Of a stretch of DNA of 64,000 nucleotides, positions 43,528 through 52,920 are shown piece by piece. Under the pieces are notes generated by a model that searched no databases, had not been told where the DNA came from, and saw only the letters and a program-made list of their open reading frames with translations. The DNA is from Nematostella vectensis. Taxonomy: Eukaryota; Cnidaria; Anthozoa; Actiniaria; Edwardsiidae. Positions within the stretch are counted from its first letter, which is position 1. Each line of letters begins with the position of its first letter. The position numbers were made by a program, and so were the translations under genes. The DNA is taken from contig NC_064043.1 of NCBI RefSeq assembly GCF_932526225.1, positions 1,633,501-1,697,500 of the forward strand, written 5' to 3'.

Positions 43528-44475
43528 TACGCAACTGCGAACGCGTAAAGCCGTGCTTAGAGTACGCCGTGTAATACAACACTGGCTGTCCGGGCTCCAT
43601 GACCGTCTTTAGTATTGGGTATGCCTTGCTTGTCCACCACGGGTCCGTCGCTCGCCGTCGGCCCTTGTCCTGAAGGTCTTCCTCGTTTACGACGATGTAC
43701 ACCTCCGTTCCGACCTCTAAGGGGACCTCTAAGGGGGGCTTTTCGGCTTTTCGGCTTTGAGCGGCACGCGCCTTAGCTTTATGGCGTCTTTAGGGCAAAG
43801 CCAGTCATGCGAGCCTTCGTTGCGTTTTTGTCCGAGATGACGATTGGCAAAGCAGTAACCCACTCGCGGTTTGTCTCGCCGGATGCAAGCTCCTTCGAGT
43901 ACTGCGCACGAAATAGGCGCTGTGCCAGCCAGCGATGGAAAGACTTCGGCGAAAGCTTGGCTCCTGTGGTGCCCTGGCTCAGCCCGTCGGACCTCAGCCC
44001 CGTGGTCTGTTAGGAGCTTTGTGGTAGCACCCTTGACCTCCTTGCCGTCATCAACCATGAGGACTTTAGGCCATGTGAGAGGTCCCTCTGCATAGATTTC
44101 AGCGAGTTCGCGGGAGACGACGGCCGCGCTCTTAGTCCTCAGTGGGCGGGCGGCTTTATATCGTGAAGCAACGTCAACGACAGTCAGGGCATACTTGTAC
44201 CCGCGGTCGGTTGGCAAGAATAGCAGGTCCGACTGGTGGATACGGTTTGGTATCTGCTCCTCCGAGAAGTGGGCGTAGGTAGTCGGAGGAGGGGGTGTCT
44301 GTGTGTAGCCCCCGACGGGCTGCGAGCTTACCCACTTGCGCACTCGATCTATGGAGGCTGATCCCTTGGGAAGTTTGGCATGCAGAGCGGTCACTCCCTG
44401 GAAGCCACCTCTGGCGTAGTATATAGGACGAAGGAACGCATCGAGTTCTTCGTCGGACATGCGCTTCGCCGCCAT
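43511..44475 (-). pseudogene. Polinton-type DDE integrase, frameshifted
   Basis: A retroviral-type rve integrase that would insert the element's DNA. Numbered from the ATG at 44475, the core acidic residues are Asp83 (QSDLLFLP), Asp142 (VMVDDGK) and Glu177 (AFAEVF), a D-x34-E spacing close to the family's DD35E. A helical N-terminal region precedes the core. A C-terminal part (RRRATDPWW... near 43660) resembles the small DNA-binding or chromodomain-like tails of Polinton integrases. Frame changes near 43945, 43815 and 43715 break it, the first directly after the catalytic Glu. It converges on the polymerase gene. Confidence 0.85.
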
Positions 44476-44488
44476 TACGTGTCGGCAA

Positions 44489-44508
44489 CAATGTATCGCG
44501 ATACATTG
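44489..44508. promoter_or_regulatory. 20-bp palindrome upstream of the integrase
   Basis: CAATGTATCGCGATACATTG is perfectly self-complementary and lies 14 bp before the integrase ATG on its strand. It has the form of a dimeric regulator site, or of an integrase recognition site. Confidence 0.5.
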
Positions 44509-44646
44509 CAACAGGTGTATCAGTCTCCAACAGGCGGTTGCCGTCTGCTCGGGTAGTGCCGAGGCGGTCTTTCTGAGGTCGGTAGGCCCTCGGAGAACGG
44601 CATTGGCGAACCTCTTAGCGCACTCCCTGTCTGCGCGCCACAGCTA

Positions 44647-44709
44647 CGACACCTTCGGTGTCGTGGCTTCGGTTAGCAATGTCACCAAAGCTACGACACC
44701 TTCGGTGTC
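44647..44709. other. Two identical UUCG-tetraloop hairpins
   Basis: GACACCTTCGGTGTC occurs at 44648 and 44695 within a duplicated AGCTACGACACCTTCGGTGTC-like block. The RNA would form very stable C(UUCG)G hairpins. They lie in the 400-bp gap between the integrase start and the end of the 140-aa gene. Alternating purine-pyrimidine ACGTATACGTATACG at 44802-44822 follows. Confidence 0.6.
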
Positions 44710-44873
44710 ACCCACCCATCGACCGCACTTTCGGTATCACTCGCTTAGCAGCGGCTGCTACATCGTGCATAGCACTCCACAGCTGGTCTGCAATCATCTT
44801 ATACGTATACGTATACGTATACGCGAAGTATGGAAAAAGGCCGCCTAGACGCAGCGCTGGAACGGCAGCTGCA

Positions 44874-45296
44874 TCACAGCAAGCGGCTAGCTGTGTAGCC
44901 AATGGCGAGAGCGCCGGCTCCAATGTACGCCAACTCGGCGTTTTTCTGCGTTTTGCTGGGGATGTAGTAGTCGGACAGCTCAGGAGCCCGCATCGATCCC
45001 AGGGATTGTTTTGGCCGGGACTGGTTGCAGAGTTTGAGCGCGTAGTCAGTGTCGGTGAAGTTTTGCTTTGCGAGGGACCCTCTCTCGCGACTTTGAGCTT
45101 GCCAATCGAGGATTTTTTGTCGCCGCTGTTGGTAGCGTCCATAGTCTTGTTGGTATTTCTCCAGGGCCTTGTCGTGCCTCTCCTCAGCTAAGGCAGGACT
45201 CTCATCGATCGACAGGAACTTTGCGAGGTAGTTGCCACCAACAAATGCAGTCGCGTTTAGGACGGCGGCGCCAACCAAAATCGCGATAGAGGCCAT
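44874..45296 (-). CDS. Conserved element protein with two membrane ends, 140 aa
   Basis: Intact. The start MASIAILVGAAVLNATAFVG is hydrophobic, a charged alpha-helical centre (residues about 30-90, rich in Glu, Lys, Gln, Arg) follows, and the last 20 residues are hydrophobic again (AYIGAGALAIGYTASRLL). I recognise the layout from a family that accompanies this type of element in cnidarians; no function is known to me. A membrane-spanning virion or coat-associated role is inference. The reading frame is open although the neighbours are broken. Confidence 0.65.
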   Translation of the reverse strand: MASIAILVGAAVLNATAFVGGNYLAKFLSIDESPALAEERHDKALEKYQQDYGRYQQRRQKILDWQAQSRERGSLAKQNFTDTDYALKLCNQSRPKQSLGSMRAPELSDYYIPSKTQKNAELAYIGAGALAIGYTASRLL

Positions 45297-45377
45297 CGAG
45301 TAGTGTGTTTACGTTTCACGTGCGCACACTTCACGTGCTGTGTGTACGTGAACACGAGTCTAATACATGGCCTACAC

Positions 45378-45411
45378 ATGTAGTAGTGTGCCACAGTACA
45401 CTACTACATGG
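45378..45411. other. Inverted repeat, 13-bp arms
   Basis: CATGTAGTAGTGT and its exact inverse flank GCCACAGT. It lies 80 bp upstream of the 140-aa gene on its strand, next to several CACGTG/TACGTG motifs at 45317-45350. It could be an operator or the terminator of the small frame at 45404. Confidence 0.55.
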
Positions 45412-45490
45412 GCAGGATCTTCTGGTCCTCGAGGTAACCCTTCAAAGCGACAGCACCTGCAACGGCGGCAGTCATTTTTGCGTAGTTCAT
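45404..45490 (-). CDS. Possible 28-aa membrane peptide
   Basis: ATG at 45490 opens MNYAKMTAAVAGAVALKGYL followed by eight more residues and a stop. The central stretch is hydrophobic. It fits between the 140-aa gene and the next minus-strand gene, all in one direction, and resembles the very short hydrophobic proteins of other element gene strings. Short length keeps this tentative. Confidence 0.35.
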   Translation of the reverse strand: MNYAKMTAAVAGAVALKGYLEDQKILPM

Positions 45491-45610
45491 GGCGTTCGGT
45501 TATGACTTCGGCGTCGGTGATGGTCTTTGTAATCTTGCTCTGCTGCGTCGTCGACATTGCGATGCACGGACGTGCGGATATGGGTGGGGCCCTCGTGTCT
45601 AAATGTCTGC

Positions 45611-46326
45611 TTACTTCATGGCTAACAGCCGAGATTTGCATTGTCCGGGAGCGCGAAGCGCTGTCGCCGGAACGGCAAGCGGTCGATCCTTGGTCTGCTG
45701 TGCGGCCGCCAGCGGCGGCCTTGCGGGCGGAGTCACGTCGTCGGTACCTTCGGTAGCATGCGGATCGGTAGCTCGCTGTTTAACAGCTGGTGTACGAGTG
45801 AACGCGACAGCTAGCTCCCGCCTACGTGTGTAGAGACCGATCAATGACACTAGAAGACCAGCGACCCCGATAACCGAACTAGCCGACCAAGCAGAGCTGC
45901 TTTCCGGGACTGGTGTGTGCACCGAAGGCGTGCCGAAGGCACCTTCGGCGCGCGCGCAAGCCCTCGAGTCCCTGTGACTCGCCAGCGACCGGCGACTCAA
46001 CGTGTTGCACGACACGAAGTGGCTCTTCCTTCGCTCTGTTAATTCGGTTCCACTTTGCCAAGCCTTCCGGCTTCGACTCGTCCAGGGTGTTTAGGTCGGG
46101 TCGCGGGTGGTTCGGGGCTCGTGATTCTCTCCGCCAACGCCGAAGGCGTACGTGCAGGTTCATGAGCAGCTTGTTCCGCAGCTTGTTTGTCAGGTTCCGC
46201 TGACCAGAAGGGGCGCTGGGCACTAGTACTTCCTTGAGGTTCCTCCATTTGTGATGCAACTATTCGTTGCTGAAGAAGTGGCAAACTTTCAAATGAACGT
46301 CTGCTCTGGGATGGCAGACTCGCCAC
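45611..46326 (-). pseudogene. Single-pass membrane protein, frame-broken
   Basis: The ATG at 46326 starts MASLPSQSRRSFESLPLLQQ; a basic, Pro/Ala-rich middle part changes frame near 46040-46060. A third frame near 45900-45800 encodes a hydrophobic helix (VIGVAGLLVSLIGLYTRRR), membrane stop-transfer in form. The three pieces overlap end to end on one strand, which suggests one gene with two frameshifts rather than three genes. No domain recognised. Palindromes such as GCCGAAGGCACCTTCGGC (45932) lie inside it. Confidence 0.4.
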
Positions 46327-46425
46327 TGTGCGTTTGCGGGCAAACCACTGGTGGGTCCGCGACTGCTAACTCTTGTTACCACCGCGTGTCAGCGCTTGCC
46401 GTTCCGGCGGTGTTCACATGACGTG

Positions 46426-46902
46426 CTACGTGTAACGCCCCGCGGCTAAAGCCATCAAACGACCGCAGCGTAGGGACAGGCTTCCGCACAATGTGCGGAG
46501 CTCGTTGTTGAGGATGTAGTCGGACACTAGGTCATTGTGAAGATCGACCACACTGTCTATCGGCAGCGCCATGCCTACTAGCTTGGTCGTAAGCTTCAGA
46601 AAGTCTGCCAGGGCGTCTGTAGTCCGGCTGGCTAGAGCGGTCTCGTATCGCTTCTCGTACTTCCTCACCTCCTCAGCGCTCATGCGTTTGACGTCGTCGT
46701 GATTCAGGGCCTTGCCTACCATTTCTCTCGACTTCCCCGAGGCTACGAGAATCGCGAGTTTCTCCCTCGCGTCTGCTATCTCAGTTTGCTCACCTCCGGT
46801 TGCCGTTCCGGCAGGCTGCGTCGAGTAGCCCAACTAATCGACGGCCGGGAGGCCGGCGGCGCCCCCCTCAAGAAGACTCTCAAAGTATTCGTCGCTCATC
46901 AT
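46426..46902 (-). pseudogene. Conserved helical element protein with one in-frame stop
   Basis: An ATG at 46902 (or 46899) begins MSDEYFESLLEGGAAGLPAV, hits a TAG at 46834-46836, and the same frame continues for 135 codons to 46426. The body is alpha-helical, charged at first and ends in a hydrophobic stretch (LRCGRLMALAAG). I recognise it as a companion family of the packaging genes in similar elements. The TAG is the only break, so this is either a recent nonsense mutation or an alternative start after it. Confidence 0.5.
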
Positions 46903-46986
46903 GCACCCCCCTGCCATGGCTAAGGTGCAACACGTGTGATCAATGCGTTATGCCCTAGGGCATACGTGGGCGGTGGTTTACTGCGC

Positions 46987-47589
46987 TTACCGTTCAACTA
47001 GGGCGATGGTATAAGGGTGACGCAAGCAAAACTCTAACTTCGAAAACTTTTTCGTCTTGAGGGCCTTCATGTACTCCTTCATCTTCTCTTCTGAGAGCTC
47101 CGCGCCGTAGTCATGCAGGATAGCTTTCATGTCCGCCTTGCTCGGGGTATAGAAGACCACCAAGGCCGCGATGTTCTCACGGAACGGCTTCGTGATGCTG
47201 GTGAGCTGCTGCGTGATCACCCACACGCTAATACCCACGTGGCGCGCGCTGAACGCCAAGTTGACGAGCTGGTCAGAGCGCCTCTTTACGTCTTTCGAGG
47301 CCTCACAGTCGTCGGGTATGATTTGCGTATGAGTGCCTTCGAAGAGAGCGGAGACAAACCTCAGCAGTATGTCGATCTGACCCGCCTCAGGTGCGATGAC
47401 AAACAGACGATTATCGCCCTCGCCGAAGCCGTCGTATGTTTTGTTGTAGACAAAGGTAGGGCACATGAGTACGATGTAGTCAAACTTGCCCCGGAAAGGG
47501 CCGCGCAGCCGGTCCACTATGAATCGGGTCTTCCCGCATGACGTCGGGCCCACGATGAGAGCGTTAAATGGGATGTTTTTTGGTTCCAT
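46987..47589 (-). CDS. A32-like DNA packaging ATPase, 200 aa
   Basis: A FtsK/HerA-superfamily motor that would fill the capsid with DNA. The ATG at 47589 (MEPKNIPFNALIVG) is preferred over one at 47622. Walker A is GPTSCGKT about residues 16-23; the Walker B-like strand reads IIPDDCEASKD, with the acidic pair kept; a sensor-like ITQQ follows near residue 140. The usual length for Polinton ATPases is about 200-250 aa. Intact. It lies 50 bp behind the end of the capsid gene, same strand, as an operon-like pair. The Pro in place of a hydrophobic residue just before the Walker B acids is odd. Confidence 0.85.
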   Translation of the reverse strand: MEPKNIPFNALIVGPTSCGKTRFIVDRLRGPFRGKFDYIVLMCPTFVYNKTYDGFGEGDNRLFVIAPEAGQIDILLRFVSALFEGTHTQIIPDDCEASKDVKRRSDQLVNLAFSARHVGISVWVITQQLTSITKPFRENIAALVVFYTPSKADMKAILHDYGAELSEEKMKEYMKALKTKKFSKLEFCLRHPYTIALVER

Positions 47590-47638
47590 ACCGCGCTGCC
47601 GCAACGCTTCGCGCAGAAACACGTTTCGGTGTCTGTGC

Positions 47639-48877
47639 TCAGTATTGTATGGACTCTAGCTGTCCGTTCATAAGGTTCATTTGGGCGTCGGCCACCACAA
47701 ACACGTGACAGTTTACGGTACCCGTGCCGCTTGCCGTGCATTTTATCTCGAGGTGCACACCGTCGCGGTTGTTGACCTATCGGAGACCACCCCCATGGAT
47801 AGCACTGTCGTCCGTCGTTCGAAGGTCGATCCACAGAGCAAACTTGTCATCGCCATAGAACGACTCGGGGCCGATTGCCGAGGCGGCAGGCGCTCCGCTG
47901 TGCCCCCCCCGGGGAGGGGCGGACGAACCGCCTTTTCGCCTCCCTCCAGAAATCCGTGGGGCTTAGCCAATGGCTGAAGACCTTGTTTGGCATGCCGTCG
48001 ATTGTAACGCGAACGCTCTTGATGTCGCGAGCCCCTGCCGTGTATGGCTCCACAAAAAGGAGCAGCAGACCACTCATAGACCTTCGCGGCAGGTTGACAC
48101 TCTCGTTGATTATGCTGTCCGTTCCTTTGCTAATCACGAAGGTCTTGTGAAGGTTCACTTGCTCGTAGAAGAACGTTGTGCCGTTTTGGTAGGCGGCGGC
48201 TGCAGACCGGGCGAGGTTGTCGTCCCTCAGGCTTTCGTATTCCAGCTCTAGATTGTTGACGCAATAGGATAACTTGGTAGCATCGCTTCCGACTACTACC
48301 TGGTCAACCGTTGCGAGCGTGATCTCGAAGAGCAGCGCCTCGGAGAGGGCCCTTGGGTACAGTACGCCGTGGTCCGTCAGCAGAGAATGGTCTAGCGGGA
48401 CTGTGTACCTCGCCCCGTGGGCGGCGTTTAGAGCGTTCTCCTTGGCGTTACTAGTCGCTTTATCGCCAGCCTTTGAGCGAAGCTTGCGCATGTTTTCTGA
48501 CTGTATTCCCTGCTTCAGGCGGTCCTCTCTCTCGACCTTGGACAGGTAAAGCTCCTCATACGTCTTGAAGACGTCGTAGCGGTTGGTGTCCTGGAGCGTT
48601 TCTCCTGCAAACGTGATTTTCAGGCGGCTCACGAGATTTCGATTTTGTTCACGACGGTATTATTTGCTTGGCCTGAGATGGAGAGATCGAAACCGACCCT
48701 CAAGGAGCCAGGCACGAGCGTGACGCCTTCCGATAGCTTTGGGACCGCCACATATAGCGTCTCGCCTGGGGAGGCCATCGACGGGTTGAGAGTGACCCGG
48801 TGAACAGTTCTTTCGGCTTTCAACCCCAGAGGAGTTCTGGGTGTTCGTTGGGGGTCAAGTTTATCGCTGACTGACAT
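47639..48877 (-). pseudogene. Probable double-jelly-roll major capsid protein, broken
   Basis: A homology path of about 413 codons. An N-terminal piece (48877-48629, starting MSVSDKLDPQRT) changes frame near 48635 and continues with RLKITFAGETLQD and a long central part including LYPRALSEALLFEITLA and LLLLFVEPYTAGARD. The frame changes again near 47900, then a TAG at about 47780 interrupts the C-terminal strand-rich end before the stop at 47639. Position directly before the packaging ATPase, beta-rich composition and length fit the capsid protein of this group, and I recognise the family by eye. No structure prediction was made. Confidence 0.75.
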
Positions 48878-48997
48878 CCCTATTACGTATATTATATATC
48901 GTATGCGTATGTATACATAAAGTACGAAGCCGCGTGGCTATGGTGCGGACTGTTAGACATGTCTAATATAGCATAGCACGAGTTATGCGCACGCATC
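48878..48997. promoter_or_regulatory. Divergent promoter region
   Basis: 120 bp separate the capsid gene (-) and the coiled-coil gene (+). It contains ACGTATATTATATATCGTAT (48886 onward), the most AT-rich stretch for kilobases, plausibly TATA-like for both directions. Confidence 0.45.
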
Positions 48998-49734
48998 ATG
49001 GGTGATGTTGACGTCGACATTGACGATACCTTGAAGGGTGCGTCCGCCGATCGCGGACCGGGGGACGACGAGACGACGCCCCTTATCCCGTTTGACCCCG
49101 ACGATGGGGAGTCGATCCCAATGACGAACACGTCATCGCGTATGCATGCTGCGCATAGCATGGCTACGCGCAACGCAAACGACCGCTGAAACCTCGTTCA
49201 TCACAGAGGGTGCAGCGACAAGACTCGGTCTCCAGTCCCTCAGGGAGGAATACCCAGGCCTTAACGAGAATCTGATACGGTTCCAGTCAGACCGGAGGGA
49301 AAAGACGCTAATACAGCTTCGCAACCTCGACAAAGGAGGTTGGACTAAACCAAGACAGCTGTTCAATGAGGACGGGGGCGTTCGACAGGACGTTGCAAGG
49401 CTGAAAGGCTTCAAGCTGGCGATGGGGTCCGCGGCAGAGATAGACGCGGTCATCCAGGAGAACACAGAACGAGTCCAAGAGCTGCAAGGGGTGGTAGCCA
49501 CAGACAGGGAGACCATCGACGACCCTAACACGTCAGAGAGTCGCCGCCAAGAGGCCCGTAAGCGCAACGAGGAGAGGCTATCCGAGATCGACGAACTAGA
49601 ACGCGAAAACCGAGAGCTCGAGAACCAAAAGCCGCTAAGAGAGCGCATCAAAACCATCTTCAAAAAGCACGGCTTTACCGTCACCGCTATCGGGTTGGCC
49701 GTAGCGACGACGATCGCGGCCATTGTGAAACATT
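48998..49734 (+). pseudogene. Coiled-coil protein with membrane tail, frameshifted and cut by a LINE
   Basis: The ATG at 48998 opens an acidic N terminus (MGDVDVDIDDTLKG). The frame changes near 49170, then continues through a soluble part and a Glu/Arg-rich coiled coil (about 49440-49640) to a hydrophobic segment KKHGFTVTAIGLAVATTIAA. There the sequence passes into a CATTGTGAAA triplication and the LINE fragment. Related proteins I remember from cnidarian elements continue with a long hydrophobic tail, which I do not find beyond the insertion, so the 3' end seems deleted. Confidence 0.6.
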
Positions 49735-50688
49735 GTGAAACATTGTGAAACGGTGGCAGATGTCATTCGCCCCTAAAAAATGCTACGTGATGTCGATCAC
49801 TTTGAAGCGCTTCCCATTTCAAGGTTCCTACACATTATGTGGTTCTGTTCTGGAAGGTGTGCGGTTTCAAAAGTACTTAGGCATTTACATCACGCCCAGT
49901 CTTAACTGGTCCAAACAGTGTGACGAGATCAAGAAGAAAGCGAACAGGGTACTAAACATTCTCCAGAGGAACTTATCATCATGTCCCGCTGAGGTCAAGG
50001 AGAAAGCCTACATTAGTCTTGTGCGCCCTGTAGCTGAATATGCCTCCCCAGCGTGGTCTCCACACACTCAAAAGGACATCAACTGTGTCGAGTCAATTCA
50101 ACGCCGCGCTGCCCGCTTTGTCACAAACAATTATCGTAGAGATAGTAGTGTTTCAAACATGATTGCCCAACTAGGATGGCAATCGTTACAAAATCGTAGA
50201 GTGGTAAATGATATTTCTTTATTTTACAATGTTAATTTTCATCACGTAAACATTGACTTTCCCACTGACATTAAGCTGAGACACTTCAATTATGCTACTA
50301 GGACTAGTGCCCGACATTGTTTCCAGTTTGACCATCCAACACCAGCAGTAAATTGTTACAAGTTTTCGTTCTATGTAAGATCTGTTCCAGTTTGGAACTC
50401 ACTGTCTCAATCATGCTTTAACAATATATCAACTGTAACACAATTTCGTGCGGCCTTGCCTAGCGAGCTAATCCTGCAATGATCGTATGCTTTATTTATT
50501 TGTTTTTAATGTGTTTTTGTGTATCATTCTTATTACTTGATTGTACTGTTTATTTATGTATTATTTATTATTATGTTGTAGTCAGCCTTTTTTTTTTTTT
50601 TTTTTTTTTTTGGTCGTCGACCGCTCATTGCCGGATTAGCTTGCTAGGGGCAATTATCCTAATTAAAAGTTAATTAAAGTTAAAGTCG
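49721..50688 (+). mobile_element. 5'-truncated LINE fragment
   Basis: The open frame 49745-50482 is the C-terminal end of a non-LTR reverse transcriptase: WQMSFAPKKC, KYLGIYITPSLNW, VRPVAEYASPAWSPHTQ, QRRAARFVTNNY. It is followed by an AT-rich 3' part, a T-run at 50589-50612 and a TTAATTAAAGTTAAAG tail at 50671-50686. The 5' junction carries (CATTGTGAAA) three times. The intact frame over 245 codons indicates a younger age than the host element's breaks. The clade is not resolved. Confidence 0.85.
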
Positions 50689-50875
50689 CTCGGCAGGTCT
50701 CTCTCCTCTTCGCGAACTTCGTGCGCTTGCCGCTCCGGCGGCAGTCATGCTATGCGCAGCGTGCATATGCTATGCTATGCGCAGCGTGGGGGCGGGCGCC
50801 GCGACCTCTGCGTGCACTTTCGCAGGGGCGGAAGCCTTGCTTCGCCGCCGGAACGGCACGCGGTCGATCCCCGGA

Positions 50876-52183
50876 TCAGTCACGTGCTGCATGCCCACCG
50901 GCCATGTTATGAGCACCGACTGGCTTTGTCTCGGTGTTGATCGCGTTTGCGCCGAGCGTCATGGAGTCTGTGGCTTTCTGCAGTTTATTGTTGTAGCCCA
51001 CGACGCTTTGCGTGTTTATCACCAGATCGCTCGGCATCAGCCACACTCCTGGTGCGACCGCAAGACTCAGTCTCACCTTGGCCTCCTGCACGGCTAACTG
51101 GTACCTTTGCACGCTTTGAGCGATGTCGTTTTCTATGATCGCGTCTTCAAGAAGCTTCGTGAACTCCGCCTGCGCCTTCATGGCCGGCCCGCCTGCCCCC
51201 GCGATAGAGGAACGGACGTTTACCTGCGCGCCAAGCACTGTGTAGACGAACGCCTCGACCGAGCGATCGAGTCTTCCCAGCCCTGCTTTTGTCAGCCCCT
51301 CACCTTTGGGAGGCGCAAACCAGCTATATTGCACGCCCCCGTGGTCGTCGTTGCGTATGTAACCCACCTGCTTCCCACTATTGTACGTCCCACCTTCGTC
51401 GCTAAACAGATTGAGGTGGCTTGGGTACTCGTCCGCCGCCGTGTCGTAGCCACGGATCACGTGCACGTTGCGATACCCCTCCCCCGGGTAGAACACAAAC
51501 ACATCGCCTAGCCCGTGGTCCCGCCCGCCTTTCCATCGGAAGTCCGGCTTACGCGGCAAACCGAACTCTATACATAGACGCTCGAAAGCGGCCTTCTTGT
51601 AGGGGTTACCTTTTTGCGTGACCGGGCTGTCGCCGGGCAGGGGGGCGCCGAGCTCGTAGAGTATCCTCCGGGTGGTAAAGTAGACGTGAAACCTTAGAAA
51701 TCCCCTGATGACAGAGGGGAGCGTGGGGAAAGCGGGGTCTGTTAGGGACGCCTCGCATCCGGCGGTTGCGCACCAGACCGCAAAGTTGAGTTGCTGTGGC
51801 CAGTACCCATAGGAAGGCTCCGATAGCCACCGGCGAGACTCCTTGGCGGACTTGTGCGTGACTACTGTCTCTTTGAATATGTCTCGGACCCTAGTCGTGA
51901 ATGATTTGTCCTCAGCAACGTGTATCTCTAGCTGCGTGAGTAGTGGGGTGATTTCTGAGGCCGTGCTCTCCACGGGGGTCGCGGGCACGGCGTAGAGCAG
52001 CTTTTGCGCGAGGGTCAGAGACCTAGGGAAACCGGGTTTTGCGCGTTTGACTTGTTCGGCTATAGCGTGTTTGATATGTTCGGCTATAGAGGCTCCCGCC
52101 ACAGTTGCCGCCTTCTTCGTCTCTTTCACCTCCCTTCGGGGAATCGCCTCCTCGTTCAGCATCCGCCAGCCTTCCCAATCCAT
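50876..52183 (-). CDS. Conserved element protein, 435 aa, intact
   Basis: The largest undamaged frame of the element, ATG at 52183 (MDWEGWRMLNEEAIPRRE). Landmarks: an N-terminal Ala/Lys helix, a Trp/Tyr-rich middle (QLNFAVWCATAGCEASL, FHVYFTTRRILYELGAPLPG), a glycine and aspartate-rich part, and a helical end (QRYQLAVQEAKVRLSLAVAP). I recognise the family from cnidarian elements of this type but know no function. Its place in the structural half, divergent by 30 bp from a probable minor structural gene, suggests a virion role. Its C-terminal end is close to a duplicated GCCGGAACGGC motif. Confidence 0.7.
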   Translation of the reverse strand: MDWEGWRMLNEEAIPRREVKETKKAATVAGASIAEHIKHAIAEQVKRAKPGFPRSLTLAQKLLYAVPATPVESTASEITPLLTQLEIHVAEDKSFTTRVRDIFKETVVTHKSAKESRRWLSEPSYGYWPQQLNFAVWCATAGCEASLTDPAFPTLPSVIRGFLRFHVYFTTRRILYELGAPLPGDSPVTQKGNPYKKAAFERLCIEFGLPRKPDFRWKGGRDHGLGDVFVFYPGEGYRNVHVIRGYDTAADEYPSHLNLFSDEGGTYNSGKQVGYIRNDDHGGVQYSWFAPPKGEGLTKAGLGRLDRSVEAFVYTVLGAQVNVRSSIAGAGGPAMKAQAEFTKLLEDAIIENDIAQSVQRYQLAVQEAKVRLSLAVAPGVWLMPSDLVINTQSVVGYNNKLQKATDSMTLGANAINTETKPVGAHNMAGGHAARD

Positions 52184-52213
52184 GCTCAGCCCTATTAAAC
52201 ACGAAGGCGGGCT

Positions 52214-52903
52214 ATGTTCAACACAATGGTGGTCCTACATACTGTGCTCACCAAAGGCGAACAGACGCTCTTCTTCGAGCGGCCGATAAGGCGCCCACGC
52301 TTTGTGGCGCTCCGGCAGTGCTCGCTGTTTAACAGCTGGTATAACCCCGAACGGGAGCATCAGATAACGACTATAGCCTCCCTCCCGCCCATCGCTACTC
52401 TGCCAGCCGGGCACCACACGGCCGAGTCCATCGTGGAAATGATCAACCGCGCTGAAAGCAAGATTCTGACCGCGAAGCTGGATCCCCTCACCGGGAAGAT
52501 CGCGCTCGTGTCCAATGGCGTTGCGTCCCTGAATGCCGAATTTTGCGCACTATTTGGCTTAGAGGCTAAAGACGGTCAGTTGGGGGAGCGGGGCCTCGCA
52601 CTGCCCTTGGGGGGGGGGGCGCTTAAGGTGGCTTTGCCGTAGATAGACGCACTCTACATCTGCTGCGATATCGTAGACCGCACGTAATGCCTCGCCTTAG
52701 GCGAACTTTCAAACATACTCGCTTGCCTAGAAACCCGCGGGAGGCCGCACGAGAAAGTCGTCTATGGACCCGACGTCCCCGTTTGTGCCGCAGCATCTTC
52801 CTCTGAGTTTGTCTCGAGTATCCAAATATGAATCAGGGATGACCGCGGTAGACGGGTGGACTTTAAGGGCAAGCCCGTCCGCCTCGTATTAGAGCTAACC
52901 TAG
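52214..52903 (+). pseudogene. Probable minor structural protein, three in-frame stops
   Basis: ATG at 52214 (MFNTMVVLHTVLTKGEQTLFF) opens a beta-rich frame with FNSWYN, LPAGHHTAESIVEMIN and FCALFGL, which ends at TAG 52640. The same frame continues with conserved-looking sequence through a TAA (52685) and a TGA (52829) to a final TAG at 52901, finishing with VDFKGKPVRLVLEL. No frameshift is needed for the full 229 codons. Each stop could come from a single C-to-T change. The LPAGHYT-type core reminds me of minor capsid or penton-like proteins in such elements; that role is inference. Confidence 0.6.
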
Positions 52904-52920
52904 GTCCGACATAACAAGCA

